Positions 59,382 to 64,000 of a stretch of DNA of 64,000 nt are shown here, in pieces. The stretch is from Cardinalis cardinalis (taxonomy: Eukaryota; Chordata; Aves; Passeriformes; Cardinalidae). The first letter of the stretch is position 1. The number at the start of each line of letters is the position of its first letter. Below the pieces are notes generated by a model. It was not told the DNA's origin. It ran no database searches and worked only from the letters and a program-made list of their open reading frames with translations. Position numbers and translations under genes: made by a program. Where the stretch lies: positions 1,757,317 through 1,821,316 of the forward strand of contig JACDOX010000109.1 of assembly GCA_014549065.1 (NCBI GenBank), written 5' to 3'.

Positions 59382-62300
59382 GGGGTCACTGCTGGGGTGG
59401 GAGCTTTGTCCCTTTCACTGTAGNTCAGCCTGAGGAATTTCTGAGTGCTGATTGTCTGGGTGATGCTGTTCNGTCCCAGTGTGAGTACACTCAGGGTGTT
59501 TTGGAATTCCCAGGTGTCTGTGACCCTGGGCAAACTGGAGTTCTGCTGTCCCTTCTCCTTTGTTCCTTCTCTGCTTCCCCACGCCTGGAATCCCCTTGAC
59601 TTGTGGGATGGCAAGAGAGCTCTTCTCAGGAGCTGTCCCCAGGTCTGACACATTTGCTCAGCCAGATTTTAGGCCCTTTGGCCAAAGTGAAAGAAATATT
59701 CAAGAATATTTTGCCTCTGCCAGAAAGAGTTCACATACTTAGCTTTGTGTTTCCGCAGTTTGGCAGAGATTTTCCAGAAGATTCAGGCAAGTGAAATAAT
59801 GATGTGCAAAAGTTTTCAGGTTCTATTTGGGGATGTTCAGTGTCTCTGGAAATCTGAGGCAAACCCAGGAAAGAGCAGCCAGCCTTAATAAGGCAGTGTC
59901 ATGAGCCCCAGCTGTCAGAAGAGCNGAGGACAGAGGCTGCTCTGCTTCTCTTCTGAGAATCTGTCGATGTGAATTTTGACTGCAGCTGTTTCTGAGAAAC
60001 ATCATCATTATCCGTATGTGATTTATTGAAACACAAGCTTTTCTGGCTCGTGGTCATGGAATGCAAGGTTCCACCTTGTGCACAGCCAGGCCGTGGTGGT
60101 GCTGTGATCAGTATGGTCACAAAGGAGCTAAACCCAAGCTTTCACCTCTTCACTAATTATCCTTGTGTGANGGTCTTCACTGGTCAGTGGCAGTGGAATG
60201 AGTGGAGGTGGCACTTCTTGCTCACTGCTGGTGTTCCAGGTAGTCTGAGGACCCCACTCTTAAAACCAGACCTTGAAGCAGCCATTTAATTATGGGTTTG
60301 TGCATGGATCCTCCGTGCTTGTGCTCTGCTGTGCCTGGCTGGTGAGGATCACAGAGTTCCTTGTGGCACAAAGTCAGAACCTCTTTGTTTCAGAATACAG
60401 AACGCTGAATGTTGCTAATGCAGCCTCTGAGGTGGAGCAGCCAATTAGGAGGCAACTTAATGGAGTAAGTAGAGAGCAGCCACATTACTCCTTTGAGGCT
60501 GTGGGATAGGAGCAAAGTAGAGAATTGGCCCTAAGTCAGCAAAGAGGAAGGTGGAGGACTTCTAAAGGTGAAATTAAAAGCCCTTCAAGAAAATGANTCT
60601 CTTTAGCTGAGGCTGTGTGATGCCCAGCACTGGGACAGCCAGGTTAGGGCCACTTTTCCCAGGAACTGGCAGGGGCAGAGTCTGGGAAACCAAAGCACTG
60701 CTTGGCATGAGCGCCCAGGGGTGGCACTGAGCANTGGGATAACCCACAGGCATTGGCACCATTGATGGCACGCTCTCCCTTGCTCCTTTCCTTCTGGCCA
60801 CAGCTGCTTTTTGCCTTGCTCATCTCATCCTGTANCTTTTTTGTGTGCCTGGAATTGCCCAGGAGTCTGGCCTGCTGCTCAAGGGGCTGCTTTGTTAATA
60901 TNCACAGGGATGGATGGAGGATATAGGCTACTCTCCTACTACACAGTGAAATTTCCAAACCCTTCAGCTTCAGAGATGGGCAATGCTTTTTTTCTTCTGT
61001 TTTATTCTCTCTTTGCATCTGAATGGGTATGGGGAAATATGAATGTCTGCCCCTGATTTGTTTGTTCTTGAAATTTTGTTTGTCATTTGAATTTTCCCCC
61101 TCCTCTGTTGTGTTCTGTCCATAACCCTTCTGTTCAGAGTTGTGTGTGGTTGGTCACTCTCTTCAGGAGAGTTATGAGGTCAGCTCTTTGGGTGAGGAAA
61201 TTGAATTAATGGACTTCAGGATACTCATAAATGACTGCAGGTGTGTCCTATGGGTCATAAACCACAGCCATTCCCTTAGCAGTGCAATAATGTTTGTAAA
61301 TAAATGCACCAGACAGTTGCTGGTTGAAGCAAATAGCTATTTCAGAGCCTTGCACTGCTGCTTTTCTGGAATACATATTGCAGAAGGTTTTTTCAGGAGT
61401 CCTTTTGCTTTGTTTCCTGCCTCTGCAGAGTGGAATAAAAGCAAGAGACCTGTCCCAGGTGGCAGAGGACTCTGCTTTACCCTGCAGTGGGTGGAAGGAC
61501 TGGCAGAGCTGCCTCCAAAAGTTTATTTCTGTGCCTCCACACCCAGAGCTGAGCGTGGCATTTGATGTCAGGGCTTTACAAGAGTGCTAATTAACACTGT
61601 GCAGAACACANAAAGCACGATGCACATGGCTGTTATTGCTGCTGCTGGCTGCATGGAGGAGTTCCTGAGGCACTGCTAGCACAAATACACGTGCAAAGCT
61701 CTTCTCAGATCCTCGTGTTCATCAGCACCCTAATTGTGCTGTGCCTGATGCCAGAGTTAATTCAAAAAAACCAAATAAAAAGCCCAGCAGAACCAAACAG
61801 CTTTCTGGAGCAGAGGTTCCCAGAGCAGGACTCACCCTGGCATGATGAAGTTTCCTTTAGGCCCCCTGATGGATATTGAAGGTTCTTTCCCCTCATCCTC
61901 TGCTCTGAGCCTGATTTTAGTCAGCATTTTACACATGTACAGGAGGATTGCTCTGGTAGCTGTGTGTCATCAAACACACTTTGGTCTGAAGTGATGCAGC
62001 AGCAGAATTAGTTAATCCTGGACAGAATTGCTCTGTTTGTTTCCCATCACTTCCTTCCCTTNCCTCCTGAAGTTCCTCATCCAAAGGCAGGAGGACACTT
62101 CATCTTTATCTTTTTCATTTTATATTTTCATGCACATTTATGAAACAGTGAAATAAGCAAAAAAAGAAGAGTTATGTCTCCAGAAAAGGGATTTTTTTTT
62201 TCTCTCTTTTGAGTAGTGGAGGTCTAAGAGCCCTTTTTTAGATTCTTGTGGCTACAGATGCCTTCAGGGTCTGATATATTTTAAACCCAAATTTGCATGT

Positions 62301-62470
62301 TCCTTCAAACAGTACCCAACTCTCAGATGTACAGGATATTAAAAACTAGGAAGAAATGGCAGGGGGAAAAATAAAATTCTGCAAATTCTGCATGTCTGTT
62401 CTCTTAGGGAAGGGCAGTGTTTTAATGGAGGGTCAGTGACAGAGCTTTGGGCCCACCTGGGACATTCCCG

Positions 62471-62548
62471 TTTTATTTATTTGTTTTATTTGTTTTATTT
62501 GTTTTATTTGTTTTATTTGTTTTATTTGTTTTATTTGTTTTATTTGTT
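62471..62548 (+). repeat. (TTTTATTTG)n simple repeat
   Basis: A 9-bp unit TTTTATTTG repeats about eight times (62483-62548), after a TTTTATTTA start at 62471. Its translation is a meaningless Leu-Phe-Tyr repeat. Copy number is likely polymorphic. Imperfect TTTTATT-like sequence continues to about 62566. Confidence 0.9.
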
Positions 62549-63746
62549 GTTTTATTATTTTTATTTGATGTGGCTTCCATCAGGTTTCTTTGTGCTTCTG
62601 CTCCACCCTGAAATATGCTGGATTTAAACTTGAACCTGTTACAGCCCATTTTTTTTCCTCAAACCCACATGGACTGACCTCACACGTTTCTGCTTTGGAA
62701 ATAGGTGAATGTAAAGCTGTCAAATACCTGTAGCACCTTGACAGAAATAGAAATCCTTTCTGAGGAGGAGCTGTGTGTTTAGCCTGGCTTTCTGGGGAGC
62801 TGAGGCTTAGGCAATTTTTATGTATTTTTGTCTTTTTTTCTGTGTTTTTGTCTTTTTTTTTCTGTATTATTCTGTATTAATTTTTTCAATTATTCTGGGA
62901 TTCTGCCATTTTTCTGTATTATTCCGTCTTTTTCCCTTCTGTGGCCCTTCCATAACTCCTGAATCGAGTTTGAAAAATGGGTAGAGGTCTTGAGGCAGCC
63001 GTGTCTTTATGGATGCCATGGGAAACAGAGGAGAAAGAGAGGAGGAATCCTGTGGGGAGCAGGCTGCTGTCCCTCAGAAGCAGGAATTTCAGGGAACCAG
63101 GCTTAGGTTGCCCAGTGTGCTGAGAGATGGGCCTGGTTTTGAGTGACCTGAGCTCTGGATGCTGCCAGACTAGACAGGTTTTTCAGCCAGTTTGAAAATC
63201 AGGTAGAATACAGATATATTCCCAAAATGTTCATGGTTTGATTACAAACAGAGATAAATTTTAATGACACGTTGCTGACAAAAGTCTTAAGGCAAGGAAT
63301 GCTATTCTGTGTTTTCTAGGCCAATAGAGCCTTTGTAAAAGTAAATTTTAGAGGTGTTTAGTGTTGCTGTCTGAAGGTGAAGCCAGATCAAGGTGGGCAG
63401 TGAGAACATCACCCGGCTGTGATGTTTTACTGCGTGGGCTCCAGTTTGACATCCAGGGTGTTTTGCCTGTTGAACTTCACCCACTTCCAGCTTTTTTGGG
63501 TTAACTCCAGGTGTTGNCAAGCCTGCAGTTGTTAGGTGCTGTCTCCACAGGAATGGAAATACATTATGTCAGAAAAATGGAGATGAGGCAGGTGATACTA
63601 AATTCTTTCAGTGCCATCTTGCTAGTGATACNTTCAGGGTAATTCCTGGATGTTGCAATTCATTAGCACGGATGGCAGAGCAGCTTGTGCATAATTATGT
63701 GTTCTGTGTGCTGACATGGATTTCTTGTTTGTCCTTTCTCTGCCAG

Positions 63747-63824
63747 GACTCCACTGTTGTGACTCCAATTATCCTCAGAACAGACCCACAGGGATTTTTC
63801 TTCTACTGGACAGATCAAAATAAG
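63747..63824 (+). CDS. PLCB1: PLCB1 coding exon 2: start of the PH domain
   Basis: This 78-nt exon, 26 codons in phase 0, follows TGCCAG and ends AATAAG|GTAAGA. It encodes [20 protein letters not shown] followed by WTDQNK. Joined to exon 1 it reads [16 protein letters not shown], matching mammalian PLC-beta-1 with Val in place of Ile in STIVTP (from memory). It forms the first strands of the N-terminal PH domain, the part of PLC-beta that interacts with membranes and small GTPases and contributes to G beta-gamma control. The intact frame and both consensus splice sites indicate a functional gene. PLCB4 and the other paralogues differ more in this region. Confidence 0.97.
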
Positions 63825-64000
63825 GTAAGAGAAAAAACTTCCAGCTCCAGAATGGTTCTTCTTTTTCTCTGTGGTGTGATTTGCAGTCTGGCACAGCAGA
63901 CAAGTGTTTTAAAACATATAGAAAATAAATGTTAGCACCTGAGCACCTGGGTGCAGCTTGTTTGGTACCCAGGTTTATATTTAAAATATATAGAAAATGA
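63825..64000 (+). other. PLCB1: PLCB1 intron 2, 5' end
   Basis: The intron starts with GTAAGA and continues off the right edge of the window. Nothing else is recognisable in it. Confidence 0.9.

Larger units (their letters stand above)
53977..63746 (+). other. PLCB1: PLCB1 intron 1
   Basis: This 9.8-kb intron runs from GTGAGT to a polypyrimidine tract ending TCTGCCAG. The first few hundred bases are still CpG-rich promoter DNA and the rest is AT-leaning. It holds a 92-bp tandem repeat (59111-59381) and a 9-bp simple repeat (62471-62548). Open frames up to 176 residues lack domains and are not called. I see no clear RNA gene or transposon. Confidence 0.9.

Noticed and set aside
59059..59599. 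Overlapping open frames of 118-166 codons in PLCB1 intron 1
   Set aside because: They are the three frame views of one 92-bp tandem repeat, with no start context or splice support as coding exons.
62436..62627. Leu-Phe-Tyr repeat protein
   Set aside because: Translation of the (TTTTATTTG)n simple repeat.
1..64000. CRISPR array, operon, prophage or other prokaryotic system
   Set aside because: Split exons with GT-AG introns, CR1 elements and CpG-island promoters show vertebrate DNA; tandem repeats present have no unique spacers.

Overview
The window is vertebrate nuclear DNA and almost certainly from a bird. Coding sequence is sparse: four short exons belonging to two genes. Typical avian CR1 LINE 3'-end fragments are present, together with LTRs that resemble songbird endogenous-retrovirus LTRs. 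Bird is a firm reading of the repeat content; songbird is an inference from memory of LTR consensus sequences. Single N characters are scattered throughout, and one 31-N gap occurs at 53330-53360, so this is draft sequence.

Layout. Positions 1-10032 hold the 5' part of a minus-strand gene read as TMX4 (ER transmembrane thioredoxin-related protein): exon 1 at 9848-10032, exon 2 at 1822-1937, a 7.9 kb intron between them and the start of intron 2 to the left. Its promoter is a CpG-rich block (about 9590-10640) with a 52-bp GC-rich tandem repeat. An LTR lies immediately upstream in the same orientation (10639-11035), next to an old CR1 remnant. From about 11.3 to 52.9 kb I find no coding exon. 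This is intergenic DNA with a few CR1 tails, two LTR-like elements (about 14960-15417 and 22679-22975), one promoter-like block (20421-20810) and several short inverted and tandem repeats. Positions 53000-54300 are the CpG-rich promoter of the plus-strand gene PLCB1 (phospholipase C beta 1), with its own 42-bp GC-rich tandem repeat, a TATA box and coding exon 1 (53878-53976). Intron 1 (9.8 kb) follows, then exon 2 (63747-63824) and the start of intron 2.

The two genes are arranged head to head with about 43.8 kb between start codons. TMX4 and PLCB1 are also divergent neighbours on human chromosome 20p12, and this conserved order is one reason for calling TMX4 rather than TMX1. The proteins are not known to work together: TMX4 is an ER membrane redox protein, while PLCB1 is a Gq-regulated phosphoinositide phospholipase. 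I found no multi-gene system. The most interesting material is regulatory: minisatellites in both promoters, LTRs placed where they could supply promoters, a triplicated splice-acceptor-like unit in PLCB1 intron 1, and an upstream ORF overlapping the PLCB1 start.
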